A stretch of 64,000 nt of DNA from an uncultured Bacteroidales bacterium (GCA_934699135.1 CAKUVM010000001.1:1-64000); one strand, 5' to 3'; positions 37,337 to 46,997 are shown, numbered from the stretch's first letter. The notes: a model not told the origin generated them from the letters alone. A program made the numbers and translations.

Positions 37337-37404
37337 TAGTTGGTAAACTTTCTCGTTGGGCTAAGATAGCAATATATGGCGAGACGCGCCGCCATTTGTC
37401 AACA

Positions 37405-40400
37405 TCACATCAATATTCTTTTTGAAATTTCGGCCTTACGCCCGTTGCCGCTCACCTGACAGCGCACCACGTAGACGCCGCGCCGCGTAAGTTGCGGACG
37501 CAGGCTGACTGAGACTTTCTGCGAACCGTTGCGCTGCGGCATGACCTGGTCTGTCATGCCCACAAGCACGCCGCCCAGGGTGTAGACGCAAGTCTTGACG
37601 CGCACATGCTCCCCGAAAGCGTCGGACATGAAACTGAGACGCAGCTCGTCATCTAGGGAAAGGGACTCTTGCTCCAATGTCACCCTACGTGAAGATGGGT
37701 CGAGATTTACCTTGAAAGTGACGGACGACGAATTGTTCAGATTGTCCCAAGCCTTGATGGTGAGAGTGTGAGTGCTGAGGCTCACCCCGTTGAGAGGGTA
37801 AGTGAGGAGGCCGGACGTGGAGCTGCCGTTGACGTAGACGAAATAGTCGTTGAGAGAGATGGCCCCAACCCTGTCTGCATCTATGACGAGGCTGAGATCG
37901 TGGCCTACGCCCATGCCGGAGACGTTGACTCCCTGGGCGTCAGAAATCTCAGCATAGAGAACCGGTGTGGAGCCGATCGCATGGCCTTGCGCGTCGCGCT
38001 TAAAGTCAACCCACGCGTTTATGACCGGCCCTACGGTGTCGGAGAGCAGGGCGTCGGAGACTCCGCCAATAAGGACGGCATCCGTCGCGCCCATGGCATC
38101 GCGCCCGCATTCGGCCGAGGCGTACATGTGGAGCCTGCCGAAGCCGACAGAAAGATCCAGCTCCTTTGACAAGATGAACGACGCGGAGAAACGCCCGCGC
38201 TCCACAGCCACCTTGCCGGAGAAGAGCCGTGCGCTGTATTCGCTATAAGCATAAGGGGCACCGCTCTTTACGCCAGACGTGGCGCGATTCTGCCGCTTAT
38301 CGTAGAGGGAAAGAATGGCCGTGCCGGTGAAAGTCGTGTCGATATCGCCAGCCGCGTCGCGGACGGAGCCGCATATTGACGACGGCTCGAGTGCGCGTAT
38401 GGGGTCCAGCTGCTCGCCCGCCGGCACGCCATTTATGGAGTCTAGCTCAAGGTGCGGCTCCAAAGGCGCGCAGATGACAAGTGCGGGGTCTCCAAGGAAA
38501 CAATATTTCACGGAGTTGACGGAGCGGTTGGCGTAGACTTTTGCCTTTTGGGTGGCCTCGCCCATGGTGACGCGCCTAGCGCCATCGGCACTGAGGGAGT
38601 AGAGGTGCTTGACGAACTGGCGGGTGACGTTATAGTTGCCGTTGCCATAGACGTCTCGCGTGGCGGCGAAGACGCCGATGAAGCCGCCATCGGGGTTATA
38701 GAGCCCCCTTGTGCCGAGGCAGCCGGTATTGTGGTCGAACGGCACAATGTCACAAGATGCCGAGACGAAGACAAAGGGGCGAGAGAAATTGGTCAGTCGC
38801 GAGGCCAGCTCCGTCGTCAGATAATTCTCGGCTATGGCGCGGGGACTGCTGTGGCCAGTGTAGTGGAAGAGCGAGACTCCGCTCTCCAGAAGATTGTGGA
38901 GCGTGGACACGGCGAGCGGGAAAGAGACTCCCGTGGATGTCTTCTGGGCCGGATAGGCCTCGGAGAAAACCCTTATCGTCTCCATATCTGGGTTCTCTTC
39001 TTCGAAAGCCGAGGCCTGCATGTCGGCATACTGCGTATGCTCATTGGCGTCTCCGGATATGCCCACAAAGACAGCTTTAGAACGCCACGCGCCTTGCTCG
39101 GGAGCGGACATATAGGCCTTCACCTTAGCCAGGTAGGCCTCAGCCTCGGCCAGAGTGGAGGCTGGGAGCCTGCCAATGCCCACATCGACAGCCCCGCGCG
39201 TGTCGGTCGCGCCCTCGCCCTTGTCCATCCAGCCATAGAAGTCGTCCGAGGCGTAGCTCGTAATGGTGCCACTGGAGTTCTCGCTCTCATAGGCGGGGAT
39301 GACATTTTCGGGGCGGGAGCGGTCGAAATTGTCATAAGAGCCGGAGCCGAGCAGGAAGACGCACGTCAGCTTGTCTTGCGAGCCTTTGCCGCGGTCATAG
39401 AGCATCTTGATGTAGTTGCGGATGGCGGGGGCCTCAGGCCGTCCCGCCGCGAACTCGTCGTATATGTCGTCTACCATGACGACGCGCGATGAGAGGCCTT
39501 GCGCCTGGGCATGGACGGCACAGAACTCATCCGCCACGCCCGCGAAGAGCGGCGAGGTGACAACGAGATAGTTGACGGACTTATGGGCGTGGAGGTCATG
39601 GCAAGCCACAGAACCCTCGTCGGTAGGAGACGGAAGGACGGACGACGGGCCGAACGCCACATACTCGCGCACTCTCCCGCCCTCGGCCTTGAAAGAGGCG
39701 CGGACACCGGAGCCCCTCTCCAGACTCTCCTGACGCGGCGACGCGGCGTCGGTGACATCCCACACCACGGTGGCGTCGTCAACCCCGCCGATTGAGAACG
39801 CGACGAGGCCGTCGCTGCCCGCTTGCTCCGAGGCGCGGAATGCAAGAGAACCGCCAGACGGCAAAGAGAGCGGGGCCCGAGAGGCAACCGTGACGTATGA
39901 GATCCAAACGCAATCACTGGAGCCAGGCAGCGAGGCGCGGACACGCAAAGAGGAGAGCGAGGAGGACGGCGCTGGGAAAGACGCCGCCCCCTGGCTGACG
40001 GTGAACACCGTGGTGAGCGCAGTGGCGGCACCAAATGAAGGCTCGGCAAACTTGTTTCCGTCAATGTCAATGGAACACCCGCCTTGCGAGGCGAGATGAG
40101 CCACAAGCCTATAACGCACCCTGACGTCGGCGCCCTGCGACACCGTCATGGACAGAGGCACTGAGAGCGAAGGCTTGACGGGGTCGGACACCCACTCGCG
40201 GCCCGTCTGCCCCACGTTGACCTGCTGCGGGGCGTAGAGGCACACATTGTCATACTCACTGAGCGTGACGGCGGGGACACCGTCGCTGGCCTCGCGGCAA
40301 ATGATGGCGTCAGACACATTGGCGGCCGAGGTGAGATAGTAATATGCCTTGCGGGAATAGGCGTTGAGAGACGGGGCGTAGTAGCCATCGGCTTGAGCCA

Positions 40401-40734
40401 CGACTCCATTGGGGCCCTGGGCGTAGAATATCACGCCGTCTGACGTGTGCAGCGCGGGCAGCAGTTTCAAGTCGTCTCGCCCGTCGGCGCCCACCGTGTG
40501 GCTCAGCTGCGCCCCACCCGCGCCATAGACGCGAACTTGAGACGGGTCAGAAAAACCCATCTGGCGGAGCATGGCCGCAGAGACGCGGTAAACGCCACTC
40601 TCGGAGACCGACACCTTGCGCCACACACCCGCTGACAAGACGGACGACGCGGCGAATTCTTGAGCCTCAACATGCGGCGCGGCGGGAAGAGACGCTAGCC
40701 CAGCCAAGAGGACAAACAGCAAACGAACGCGCAT
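37405..40734 (-). CDS. porU: Type IX secretion system sortase PorU
   Basis: A cell-surface gingipain-type (C25) cysteine peptidase of 1109 residues that cleaves C-terminal secretion signals and links cargo to A-LPS. The start MRVRLLFVLLAG is preferred over one 8 codons upstream because it begins a standard signal peptide. The catalytic region shows LFHYTGHSSPRAIAE (His) and FVFVSASCDIVPFDH (Cys), preceded by CVFLLGSGSYDNF. The C-terminus is an Ig-like domain followed by a type-A CTD-like segment (YTLGGVLVGMTDQV..., GVYVVRCQVSGNGRKAEISKRI), as expected because PorU is itself a T9SS cargo. It is upstream of porV and probably leads the operon. Confidence 0.93.
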   Translation of the reverse strand: MRVRLLFVLLAGLASLPAAPHVEAQEFAASSVLSAGVWRKVSVSESGVYRVSAAMLRQMGFSDPSQVRVYGAGGAQLSHTVGADGRDDLKLLPALHTSDGVIFYAQGPNGVVAQADGYYAPSLNAYSRKAYYYLTSAANVSDAIICREASDGVPAVTLSEYDNVCLYAPQQVNVGQTGREWVSDPVKPSLSVPLSMTVSQGADVRVRYRLVAHLASQGGCSIDIDGNKFAEPSFGAATALTTVFTVSQGAASFPAPSSSLSSLRVRASLPGSSDCVWISYVTVASRAPLSLPSGGSLAFRASEQAGSDGLVAFSIGGVDDATVVWDVTDAASPRQESLERGSGVRASFKAEGGRVREYVAFGPSSVLPSPTDEGSVACHDLHAHKSVNYLVVTSPLFAGVADEFCAVHAQAQGLSSRVVMVDDIYDEFAAGRPEAPAIRNYIKMLYDRGKGSQDKLTCVFLLGSGSYDNFDRSRPENVIPAYESENSSGTITSYASDDFYGWMDKGEGATDTRGAVDVGIGRLPASTLAEAEAYLAKVKAYMSAPEQGAWRSKAVFVGISGDANEHTQYADMQASAFEEENPDMETIRVFSEAYPAQKTSTGVSFPLAVSTLHNLLESGVSLFHYTGHSSPRAIAENYLTTELASRLTNFSRPFVFVSASCDIVPFDHNTGCLGTRGLYNPDGGFIGVFAATRDVYGNGNYNVTRQFVKHLYSLSADGARRVTMGEATQKAKVYANRSVNSVKYCFLGDPALVICAPLEPHLELDSINGVPAGEQLDPIRALEPSSICGSVRDAAGDIDTTFTGTAILSLYDKRQNRATSGVKSGAPYAYSEYSARLFSGKVAVERGRFSASFILSKELDLSVGFGRLHMYASAECGRDAMGATDAVLIGGVSDALLSDTVGPVINAWVDFKRDAQGHAIGSTPVLYAEISDAQGVNVSGMGVGHDLSLVIDADRVGAISLNDYFVYVNGSSTSGLLTYPLNGVSLSTHTLTIKAWDNLNNSSSVTFKVNLDPSSRRVTLEQESLSLDDELRLSFMSDAFGEHVRVKTCVYTLGGVLVGMTDQVMPQRNGSQKVSVSLRPQLTRRGVYVVRCQVSGNGRKAEISKRILM

Positions 40735-40804
40735 AAGTAATAAGGTCGTGGGGGGCAACTACCAGAGAGCCAAATAAGCAGAAGACAGACTCGGGTCTCA
40801 ACCC

Positions 40805-41527
40805 CTATCGCGCCTGCTCGACTATGGCCTTATATTGCCTAACAGTCTCACGAAGCCCCATATAGAGGGCGTCGCAGATGAGCTGATGGCCAATGGAGAC
40901 CTCCTTGACGAAGGGGATCTTATTGAGGAAGAAGCCCAGATTGACCAGACTGAGGTCATGTCCGGCATTTACTTGGAGACCCAGCCTCTTGGCCTCCTTG
41001 GCGGCCTCGACAAACGGGGCTATGGCGGCCTCCGGGCCCGCGGCGTAGGCCGAGGCGTAGGGTTCCGTGTAGAGTTCCACCCTGTCAGTCCCGGCCTGGG
41101 CCGCGAAATCGACCATGACGGGGTCGGGGTCTACAAAGATGGAGGTGCGGATGCCGGCCTCCTTGAGGGTTGAGACAATGTCTGTGAGATCATGGAGATG
41201 GGCGCGGGTGTCCCATCCGGCGCTGCTGGTGATGGCGTCGGGGGCGTCGGGCACGAGCGTCACTTGCGTCGGCCGTACGCTCATGACCAAGTCCATAAAA
41301 CGCTTAGACGGGTTGCCCTCAATGTTGAACTCTGTGCGCAGCACGCGCTTGAGGTCGGTCACGTCAGCGTAGCGTATGTGCCTCTCATCTGGGCGGGGAT
41401 GCACGGTGATTCCATCGGCACCGAAATCCTCTATATCCAAAGCCGCCTTGACCACATCGGGGGCGTTGCCTCCGCGAGCGTTCCTGATGGTGGCAATCTT
41501 GTTGATGTTGACACTCAGTTTAGTCAT
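40805..41527 (-). CDS. pdxJ: Pyridoxine 5'-phosphate synthase
   Basis: A 240-residue TIM-barrel enzyme that condenses 1-deoxyxylulose 5-phosphate with 3-amino-2-oxopropyl phosphate to pyridoxine 5'-phosphate. The start [20 protein letters not shown] is canonical; upstream codons in frame are not conserved. Active-site landmarks: [60 protein letters not shown] and [11 protein letters not shown]. Its ATG faces the CBS-domain gene, and the promoter lies 114-144 bp upstream. Confidence 0.97.
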   Translation of the reverse strand: MTKLSVNINKIATIRNARGGNAPDVVKAALDIEDFGADGITVHPRPDERHIRYADVTDLKRVLRTEFNIEGNPSKRFMDLVMSVRPTQVTLVPDAPDAITSSAGWDTRAHLHDLTDIVSTLKEAGIRTSIFVDPDPVMVDFAAQAGTDRVELYTEPYASAYAAGPEAAIAPFVEAAKEAKRLGLQVNAGHDLSLVNLGFFLNKIPFVKEVSIGHQLICDALYMGLRETVRQYKAIVEQAR

Positions 41528-41640
41528 CTGCCTTATATCTGTAAATTGATTATCTTCGCCAAGGAAAGCAGACCGTGGCAATTCGCCTCAGAAATTATGG
41601 AGCCATCATTGCCAGCGGTTGCGTGGCAGCGAAAGACGCG

Positions 41641-41671
41641 CAAATATACATTTTCCGCCCGAAAGCATCAA
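41641..41671 (-). promoter_or_regulatory. pdxJ promoter
   Basis: On the minus strand, exact -7 TATATTTG at 41648-41641 and TTG at 41671-41669, spacing 20 nt. It sits just 12 bp before the start codon of the divergent CBS-domain gene, implying a pdxJ leader of about 105 nt and promoter crowding. Confidence 0.6.
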
Positions 41672-41682
41672 TAAAAAAGCCT

Positions 41683-42324
41683 ATGCCAGACACAGACAGC
41701 ACATATTCGGCCATTGACCCGATAGCTGGGTCAACGCCACTGGATGAGGGGCTTAGCCAACTGTCGGCCAGCGGCAGGGACATGCTACCCGTGGTGGGTC
41801 CCACCGGCCTCTATCTGGGAATGTTGGCGAGCGGCATGGCCGGAGGAAGCGGAGACTGCGCCGATGAGGCGGAGCCGCTTGAGCCATACCGGGCGGCCGA
41901 CACGCCCGCCACGCTCATCCGTCTGCTGTCGGAGCAAGACACCGACACCGTGGCCGTGACCGACAACGCCGGCCACCTGCTGGGCGTGGCGGACCGACAG
42001 AGCACGCTGCGCACGTTCTCTCACCTCATCGGCTCAGACGAACCCGGGGCGACGATTGCAGTCAGGATGCCCAACGAGGACTTTGAGATTGGCCGACTGA
42101 CGCAAGCGGCGGAGCTTGCCGGCGGCAAAGTCATCAGCGTCTTGACAGACAGGGGCGCGGAGCGCACAGTAGCCTACGTGAAACTGTCGCAAGAAGACCC
42201 ATATCCGGTGGTGGAGAGCCTGGAGAGGCACGGCTACACGGTGGCAGCACTGACAGGCACAAAGGTCGCCGATGACACGGCCAGCCGCAACTACGCCGCG
42301 TTGATGAAATATATGAGCATTTGA
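41683..42324 (+). CDS. CBS domain-containing protein (AcuB-like)
   Basis: A 213-residue protein. The start MPDTDSTYSAIDPI is chosen because the frame upstream is non-conserved and runs into the pdxJ promoter. Residues 12-115 form a pair of CBS domains (DMLPVVGPTGLYLGML; TDTVAVTDNAGHLLGVADR), which bind adenosyl nucleotides in relatives. Residues 130-213 resemble an ACT-like domain (AVRMPNEDFEIGRLTQAAELAGGKVISV). The combination resembles AcuB-type regulators. It is divergent to pdxJ; no direct partner is evident. Confidence 0.85.
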   Translation: MPDTDSTYSAIDPIAGSTPLDEGLSQLSASGRDMLPVVGPTGLYLGMLASGMAGGSGDCADEAEPLEPYRAADTPATLIRLLSEQDTDTVAVTDNAGHLLGVADRQSTLRTFSHLIGSDEPGATIAVRMPNEDFEIGRLTQAAELAGGKVISVLTDRGAERTVAYVKLSQEDPYPVVESLERHGYTVAALTGTKVADDTASRNYAALMKYMSI

Positions 42325-42345
42325 CAAACGAAAAAAAAATTGAAC

Positions 42346-42750
42346 ATGGCAAAAAAGATTGGCTGCGTGGCGGCTCTCGTCATCCTGCTCGCTGGGTTCG
42401 GATTCTTCTTCTTCAGATACTACTGGGTGTTTGGGGAGGGGGTGAAGGCCGGCGAGCTCAACTTCATAACTTATAAGGGCTACATTTTCAAGACTTACGA
42501 AGGCCGCCTCATCCAGACGGGCTTCCGCGGCGGGCTGAAAGGGAGCGGGCAGGCCGCCATCGTGTCCAACGAATTTGACTTCTCGGTGGAGCGGAAAGAC
42601 ATTGCCGACTCCCTGATGCGCTGCTCGGGCAAAGCCGTGGAGCTGCACTACAAAGAGTATAAGGGCGCGCTGATATGGCGCGGCATGAGCGAGTTCGTGG
42701 TGGACAGCATCATTTCCGTGACCTCGGCGAGGGGCGTAGGCTTTGAGTAG
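42346..42750 (+). CDS. Single-pass membrane protein, conserved in Bacteroidota, function unknown
   Basis: A 134-residue protein with one N-terminal membrane segment (CVAALVILLAGFGFFFFRYY, residues 8-27) and a soluble domain of about 100 residues beginning KAGELNFITYKGYIFKTYEGRLIQ. The ATG is preferred over an in-frame TTG 6 bp upstream. Close relatives in Bacteroides are often labelled 6-phosphogluconate dehydrogenase, but there is no Rossmann fold here and I do not support that name. It follows the CBS gene by 21 bp and overlaps the next gene by 8 bp, so the three are likely co-transcribed. Confidence 0.75.
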   Translation: MAKKIGCVAALVILLAGFGFFFFRYYWVFGEGVKAGELNFITYKGYIFKTYEGRLIQTGFRGGLKGSGQAAIVSNEFDFSVERKDIADSLMRCSGKAVELHYKEYKGALIWRGMSEFVVDSIISVTSARGVGFE

Positions 42751-43456
42751 CTGCAAGGATTGCGCCCTGCTGCGACCCCAGAATATGCCGCCGCGGGTGT
42801 GGGCCGCATTCTCGGCAGCCGACTGGTCGGGCAGGGAGGGGGCGCGGCCGCGCACGTCCCTATACGGGGCTTTGGGCGCGCCACGCGGACTGTTGACGCT
42901 GTGCGAGCAGACGCACGGCGACGGCGTGGCCGTGGTGACGCGACAGACGGCCGGCATGGGGGCGGACGACAATGCGGGGCGAATAAGATCCGCGGACGCC
43001 TTGGTGACGGACACGCCCGGCGCGGCCCTGTGCATACTGACGGCAGACTGCGTGCCAGTACTTCTCGCCGACACCGCACACGGGGCCATTGGAGCCATCC
43101 ACTCGGGGTGGCGCGGGACGGCGGCGGACATTGTGGGGCGGACACTGGAGGCCATGGCGGAAGCGTTTGGCTCGCGCCCGGCCGACGTGGTGGCGGCCAT
43201 TGGCCCGCACATTGGCCCAAGGGCCTACGCCGTGGGAGAGGACGTGACCCGCGCCATAGGCCGCGAGTTCGCCTCTGTGGAATCTGACGGGCTGTGGCAC
43301 ATGGACTTAGGCAGAGCCGTGGCGGCGCAACTGAGGCGAAGAGGCGTGGCGGCGGTTGAGGATTGCGGCGTCTGCACATTCGAAGACGAGCGTTTTCCGT
43401 CGTACAGGCGCGACAAGACCACGCGCCGCATTGGCAGCGTAATCGCCCTAAATTGA
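42743..43456 (+). CDS. YfiH/laccase-domain protein (peptidoglycan editing factor family)
   Basis: A 237-residue member of the Cu-oxidase_4/YfiH family (PF02578). Core motifs: CEQTHGDGVAVV, ADALVTDTPGAALCILTADCVPVLLAD and GAIGAIHSGWRGTAADIVGRTLEAM, with conserved His and Cys residues of the metal or nucleoside site; then AAIGPHIG and a C-terminal TFEDERFPSYRRDKTTRR. Relatives act as purine nucleoside phosphorylases or peptidoglycan-editing hydrolases. The TTG start overlaps the upstream gene; an ATG 14 codons later (MPPRVWAAF) is an alternative. Its stop precedes the pigment-type cluster by 77 bp. Confidence 0.88.
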   Translation: MSSCKDCALLRPQNMPPRVWAAFSAADWSGREGARPRTSLYGALGAPRGLLTLCEQTHGDGVAVVTRQTAGMGADDNAGRIRSADALVTDTPGAALCILTADCVPVLLADTAHGAIGAIHSGWRGTAADIVGRTLEAMAEAFGSRPADVVAAIGPHIGPRAYAVGEDVTRAIGREFASVESDGLWHMDLGRAVAAQLRRRGVAAVEDCGVCTFEDERFPSYRRDKTTRRIGSVIALN

Positions 43457-43533
43457 AGAAAAAAGCGTAATTTAGCGGCCGCGCCGCGGTCAACTCATAA
43501 GAGGGCGCGGACTGTGGCGGCGAGAGAATCAAG

Positions 43534-45060
43534 ATGTATCTAGACCTTCAGGACATATACGGAATACTCTACTCCGACAAGCGAATAGAGCTGCCCGATG
43601 GAGACATGGCCCAGGTGACAGCCTGCCATGAGTTTCTGGAAAAATTCAAGCAAGACAAAGTAATTTACGGCATAAACACAGGCTTCGGCCCCATGGCCCA
43701 ATACAGGGTGGGGGACGGCGACCTGGTTGCCTTGCAATATAACATTGTGCGTAGCCACTCGTGCGGCGCGGGCGAGCCTATGCCCCTGCTGGCCGTGCGC
43801 GCCGCCATGGTGTCGAGGCTCATGACGTTCATGCAGTGCCGCTCAGGCATAAGCCCGGAGGTGGTAAGGCTATTGGCGGAGTTCATAAACCGCAAGATAC
43901 ACCCCTACATACCTCAGCACGGGAGCGTCGGCGCAAGCGGAGACCTGGTGCAGCTGGCCCACATGGCCCTGACGCTCATTGGGGAGGGCAAAGTCCACTA
44001 CAATGGCGAGTGGAGGCACTCGGCCGACGTGATGGCCGAACTTGGGCTAAAGCCGCTGCGCCTGAAGGGACGAGACGGCCTCTCGGTGGTTAACGGCACG
44101 AGCATGATGACCGGCGTGTCGATAACCAACATACACGACGCGCAGCGGCTCATAGACTGGTGCGTGGCCGCGTCGGTGATGCTCAACGAGGTGGTGGAGT
44201 CTTATGACGACATGATGGACGAGCGTCTCAACGCCCCGCGGCGACAAGAGGGGCAGCAGGCCGTGGCGCGGCAGATGCGCCAATATGCCCGGGGCAGCCT
44301 GTTGCTGCGCAAACGCGACGCGGAGCTGTATCATGACACCGACCACACCAATGCGCACTTCGGCCACAAGGTGCAGCCATTCTACAGCCTACGATGCATT
44401 CCCCAGATTGTGGGCCCAATAGCGGAGACGGCGGCCAACATGGCCAGAGTGGTGGAAAACGAGGTGAACTCCGCCGATGACAACCCAATTGTGGACCCTG
44501 AGGCGAACAACATATTCCACGGCGGAAACTTCCACGGAGACTACATATCTCTTGAAAACGACAAGCTGAAAATGGCCATAACCCGCCTGGCCATGCTGGC
44601 CGAGAGGCAGACCAACTATATGCTCCACGACAAGGTCAACGAGCTTCTGCCGCCTTTCGTCAACCTGGGGCGCCTGGGACTGGACTACGGCATGCAGGCA
44701 TGCCAATTCACGGCCACAAGCACCACGGCCGAATGCCAGACGCTGAGTAACCCCATGTACGTCCACTCCATCCCGTGCAACAACGACAACCAAGACATTG
44801 TCTCCATGGGCACCAACTCCGCCCTCATCTGCCGCAAGGTGATAGAGAACGCCACACAGGTGACGGCCATCAACCTCATGACGCTGTGTCAGGCCGTGGA
44901 TTGCCGCCAGATTTATGACAAGCTTGGCGGCACGAGCCGCTGGGTATATGACACGGTGAGGAACGTCTTCCCCTCATTTGCCGAAGACCGCGAGCACTAC
45001 ACAGAGATCACGGCCGTGGCCGGCCTTATAGGCCAGACCCCCGTGCGCAAGCCAGAGTAG
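43534..45060 (+). CDS. Aromatic amino-acid ammonia-lyase, probably tyrosine ammonia-lyase
   Basis: A 508-residue MIO-dependent lyase. The MIO cofactor forms from Ala134-Ser135-Gly136 in GSVGASGDLVQLAHMAL; Tyr45 (VIYGINTGFGPMAQYR) and NSADDNPIVD, FTATSTTAECQTLSNPMYVHSIP are conserved active-site parts. The selectivity loop reads IVRSHSCGAG (residues 71-80). From memory this is the same Arg-Ser-His-Ser type seen in the Flavobacterium johnsoniae tyrosine ammonia-lyase that feeds flexirubin synthesis, and the whole protein resembles it. No hutU, hutI or hutG lies nearby, so histidine breakdown is unlikely. It should supply p-coumarate as the starter of the polyene; annotation pipelines may name it HutH. 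Confidence 0.85.
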   Translation: MYLDLQDIYGILYSDKRIELPDGDMAQVTACHEFLEKFKQDKVIYGINTGFGPMAQYRVGDGDLVALQYNIVRSHSCGAGEPMPLLAVRAAMVSRLMTFMQCRSGISPEVVRLLAEFINRKIHPYIPQHGSVGASGDLVQLAHMALTLIGEGKVHYNGEWRHSADVMAELGLKPLRLKGRDGLSVVNGTSMMTGVSITNIHDAQRLIDWCVAASVMLNEVVESYDDMMDERLNAPRRQEGQQAVARQMRQYARGSLLLRKRDAELYHDTDHTNAHFGHKVQPFYSLRCIPQIVGPIAETAANMARVVENEVNSADDNPIVDPEANNIFHGGNFHGDYISLENDKLKMAITRLAMLAERQTNYMLHDKVNELLPPFVNLGRLGLDYGMQACQFTATSTTAECQTLSNPMYVHSIPCNNDNQDIVSMGTNSALICRKVIENATQVTAINLMTLCQAVDCRQIYDKLGGTSRWVYDTVRNVFPSFAEDREHYTEITAVAGLIGQTPVRKPE

Positions 45061-45108
45061 GATGGCGACATATGAAAATCATTGAATAACAAAACGAAAA
45101 AAACATAT

Positions 45109-45834
45109 ATGTACGCACTTGTGACAGGAGGCAGCCGAGGCTTGGGCCGGGCAGTCAGCGTGGCACTGGCCAAAGAGGGCTACACCATCATAATCAACTA
45201 CCGCAGCGGGCAGGCCGAGGCAGAGAAGACCCTCGCCCTGGTGCGCGAGGCCGGCTCTGACGGAGAGCTTCTGCCATTCGACGTGGCCAACCGCGAAGAG
45301 GCCACCAAAGCCATTGAGGGCTGGCAGCAGGCCCATCAGGGCGAGTATATCGCCGTGGTGGTGAACAACGCCGGCATCAGGCGCGACAACCTGATGGTCT
45401 TCATGCCCTATGAAGACTGGAGCCAGGTGCTGCGCATCACCCTTGACGGGTTCTACAACGTGACGCAGCCACTGCTCCAGCCCATGCTCGTGAAGAAATG
45501 GGGCCGCATTGTCAACATGGTGTCACTCAGCGGCCAGAAGGGACTGCCCGGCCAGACCAACTACTCGGCCTCCAAGGGCGGCCTGATGGCGGCCACTAAG
45601 GCCCTGGCGCAAGAGGTGGCCCGCAAGGGCGTGACGGTCAACGCCGTGGCCCCTGGCTTCATCCACTCCGACATGACGAAAGACCTTGACGAGGCCAGCC
45701 TGAAAAAGACCATCCCCGCCAACCGTTTTGGCGAGCCGGAAGAGGTGGCCGACCTTGTCGCCTTCCTGGCGTCAAAAAAGGCCAGCTACATAACCGGCGA
45801 GGTCATCTCCATAAACGGCGGCCTCTACACCTAG
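45109..45834 (+). CDS. 3-oxoacyl-ACP reductase (FabG-like, SDR)
   Basis: A 241-residue short-chain dehydrogenase. The ATG giving MYALVTGGSRGLGRAV places the TGGSRGLG cofactor loop at the very N-terminus as in FabG; an in-frame TTG upstream is less likely. NNAGIRRD, the catalytic Ser in VSLSGQKGLPGQ and the Tyr-Lys pair in NYSASKGG are intact. The end NGGLYT is usual for ketoreductases. In the cluster it reduces the beta-keto group in each elongation round (ApeQ role). Confidence 0.92.
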   Translation: MYALVTGGSRGLGRAVSVALAKEGYTIIINYRSGQAEAEKTLALVREAGSDGELLPFDVANREEATKAIEGWQQAHQGEYIAVVVNNAGIRRDNLMVFMPYEDWSQVLRITLDGFYNVTQPLLQPMLVKKWGRIVNMVSLSGQKGLPGQTNYSASKGGLMAATKALAQEVARKGVTVNAVAPGFIHSDMTKDLDEASLKKTIPANRFGEPEEVADLVAFLASKKASYITGEVISINGGLYT

Positions 45835-45856
45835 GCGCACGGAGGTGACAACGACA

Positions 45857-46096
45857 GTGAGCGACATAGACGCGCGCCTTAGGCCCGCGCTAGCCGAGGA
45901 GTTTGAGATCGAGGCGTCCGCCATAACGGCAGACGCCTCGATTGGCGGCTCTCTGGGCATAGACAGCCTCGACATGGTGGACTTGGCCGTGGTGGTGGAG
46001 CAAACCCTCAGCGTGAAACTAACTCGCGAGGAGCTTGCGACGGCCACCACATACGGTGATCTCGTGAGGCTGATAGGGGAGCGGCTCAATGGCTGA
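45857..46096 (+). CDS. Acyl carrier protein 1 of the polyene cluster
   Basis: A 79-residue ACP. The phosphopantetheine serine lies in LGIDSLDMVDLAVVVEQ. The GTG start (VSDIDARLRPALAEE) is chosen because GGAGG lies 11 nt upstream; another GTG 12 bp earlier overlaps that ribosome-binding site. The surface is acidic as expected. Its last 8 bp overlap the acyltransferase gene, a coupled arrangement. Confidence 0.88.
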   Translation: MSDIDARLRPALAEEFEIEASAITADASIGGSLGIDSLDMVDLAVVVEQTLSVKLTREELATATTYGDLVRLIGERLNG

Positions 46097-46997
46097 GCAC
46101 AGGCGACAGAAGTGGGACGGGCAGTCGCGCGGCGGCACATTCGGCACGTGGTGCTTCGTCATGCTCATCCGCCATTGCGGGCTTGGCGCGGCCTATGGGC
46201 TGTTGGCTCTCGTGGTGCCATATTTCGTGGCCTTCGCCCCCAAAGCCACACGTGCCACATGGCGTTTCTCGCGGCGCGTGAGGGGGTTGGGGCGTTGGCG
46301 CGCGGCGCGCGAGGTCTTGGCCACTTATTATGCCTTTGGCCAGTGCATCATAGACAAAATTGCCATTGGCCAGGGGCGCGAAGACCTCTTTAGCTTTGAG
46401 CTGGACGGCGAAGACCAGATTGCCAAGCTCTTCGGGGACGGAGACAAGGGCGAGTGCCGCGCCGCCATATTCGTGGGCGGACATGTGGGGGCATGGGAGG
46501 CCGGGGCCCCGCTTTTCGCGCGCTTTGGCAAGAAGATGAACGTCACCATCTTCGACAACGAGCATGAAGACATAAAAAGACTCCTGGAGAGGGAGCAGCG
46601 CAGGCGGACGTTCAGCCTTATCCCACTGGGGAGCGACTGGCTGGCGAGCGTGATGGAGGTGAAGAACGCCCTGGACCGGGGCGAGTTCGTCTGCTTTATG
46701 GGCGACCGCTATATGAGCGGCTCCCCCACCCGCGAGTTGGACTTCATGGGTCACAAGGCGCGCTTTACGAACGGCCCGTTTGACGTGGCCGCGGCCATGC
46801 GGGTGCCCACGGCTTTCTTCTTCGCCATGAGAGAGGCCGGGCGGAGATATCACGTCTACTTCACCGTCTTAGGCCACGAGCCTGTCACACGGCCTAAATC
46901 TGAGACCCTGCAAAAAGCGTTCGTGAAGCGGCTGGAGGAGATAGTGAGCCAATACCCGCGCCAGTGGTTCAACTTTTTCGACTATTTTGACAACTAG
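46089..46997 (+). CDS. LpxL/HtrB-like lysophospholipid acyltransferase
   Basis: A 302-residue membrane-associated acyltransferase of the lipid A biosynthesis type. After an N-terminal hydrophobic segment (GLGAAYGLLALVVPYFVAF), the catalytic block appears as FVGGHVGAWEAGAPLF (the usual H-x4-D/E pattern), followed by GEFVCFMGDRYMSGSPTRELDFMGHKARF and PFDVAAAMRVPTAFFFAMRE. In aryl polyene clusters this enzyme is thought to attach the polyene acyl chain to its lipid-like carrier in the membrane. It replaces the fatty acyl step of lipid A secondary acylation rather than duplicating it, given its context. Confidence 0.88.
   Translation: MAEHRRQKWDGQSRGGTFGTWCFVMLIRHCGLGAAYGLLALVVPYFVAFAPKATRATWRFSRRVRGLGRWRAAREVLATYYAFGQCIIDKIAIGQGREDLFSFELDGEDQIAKLFGDGDKGECRAAIFVGGHVGAWEAGAPLFARFGKKMNVTIFDNEHEDIKRLLEREQRRRTFSLIPLGSDWLASVMEVKNALDRGEFVCFMGDRYMSGSPTRELDFMGHKARFTNGPFDVAAAMRVPTAFFFAMREAGRRYHVYFTVLGHEPVTRPKSETLQKAFVKRLEEIVSQYPRQWFNFFDYFDN

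Noticed and set aside
38452..39492. 346-codon + strand frame inside porU
   Set aside because: Antisense to the sortase gene, no recognisable domain.
42346..42750. 6-phosphogluconate dehydrogenase label used for similar proteins
   Set aside because: Only 134 residues with one membrane segment; no dinucleotide-binding fold or catalytic residues.
43534..45060. Histidine ammonia-lyase of the Hut pathway
   Set aside because: No hutU, hutI or hutG nearby; the gene leads a polyene-type cluster and its selectivity loop resembles the Flavobacterium tyrosine ammonia-lyase.
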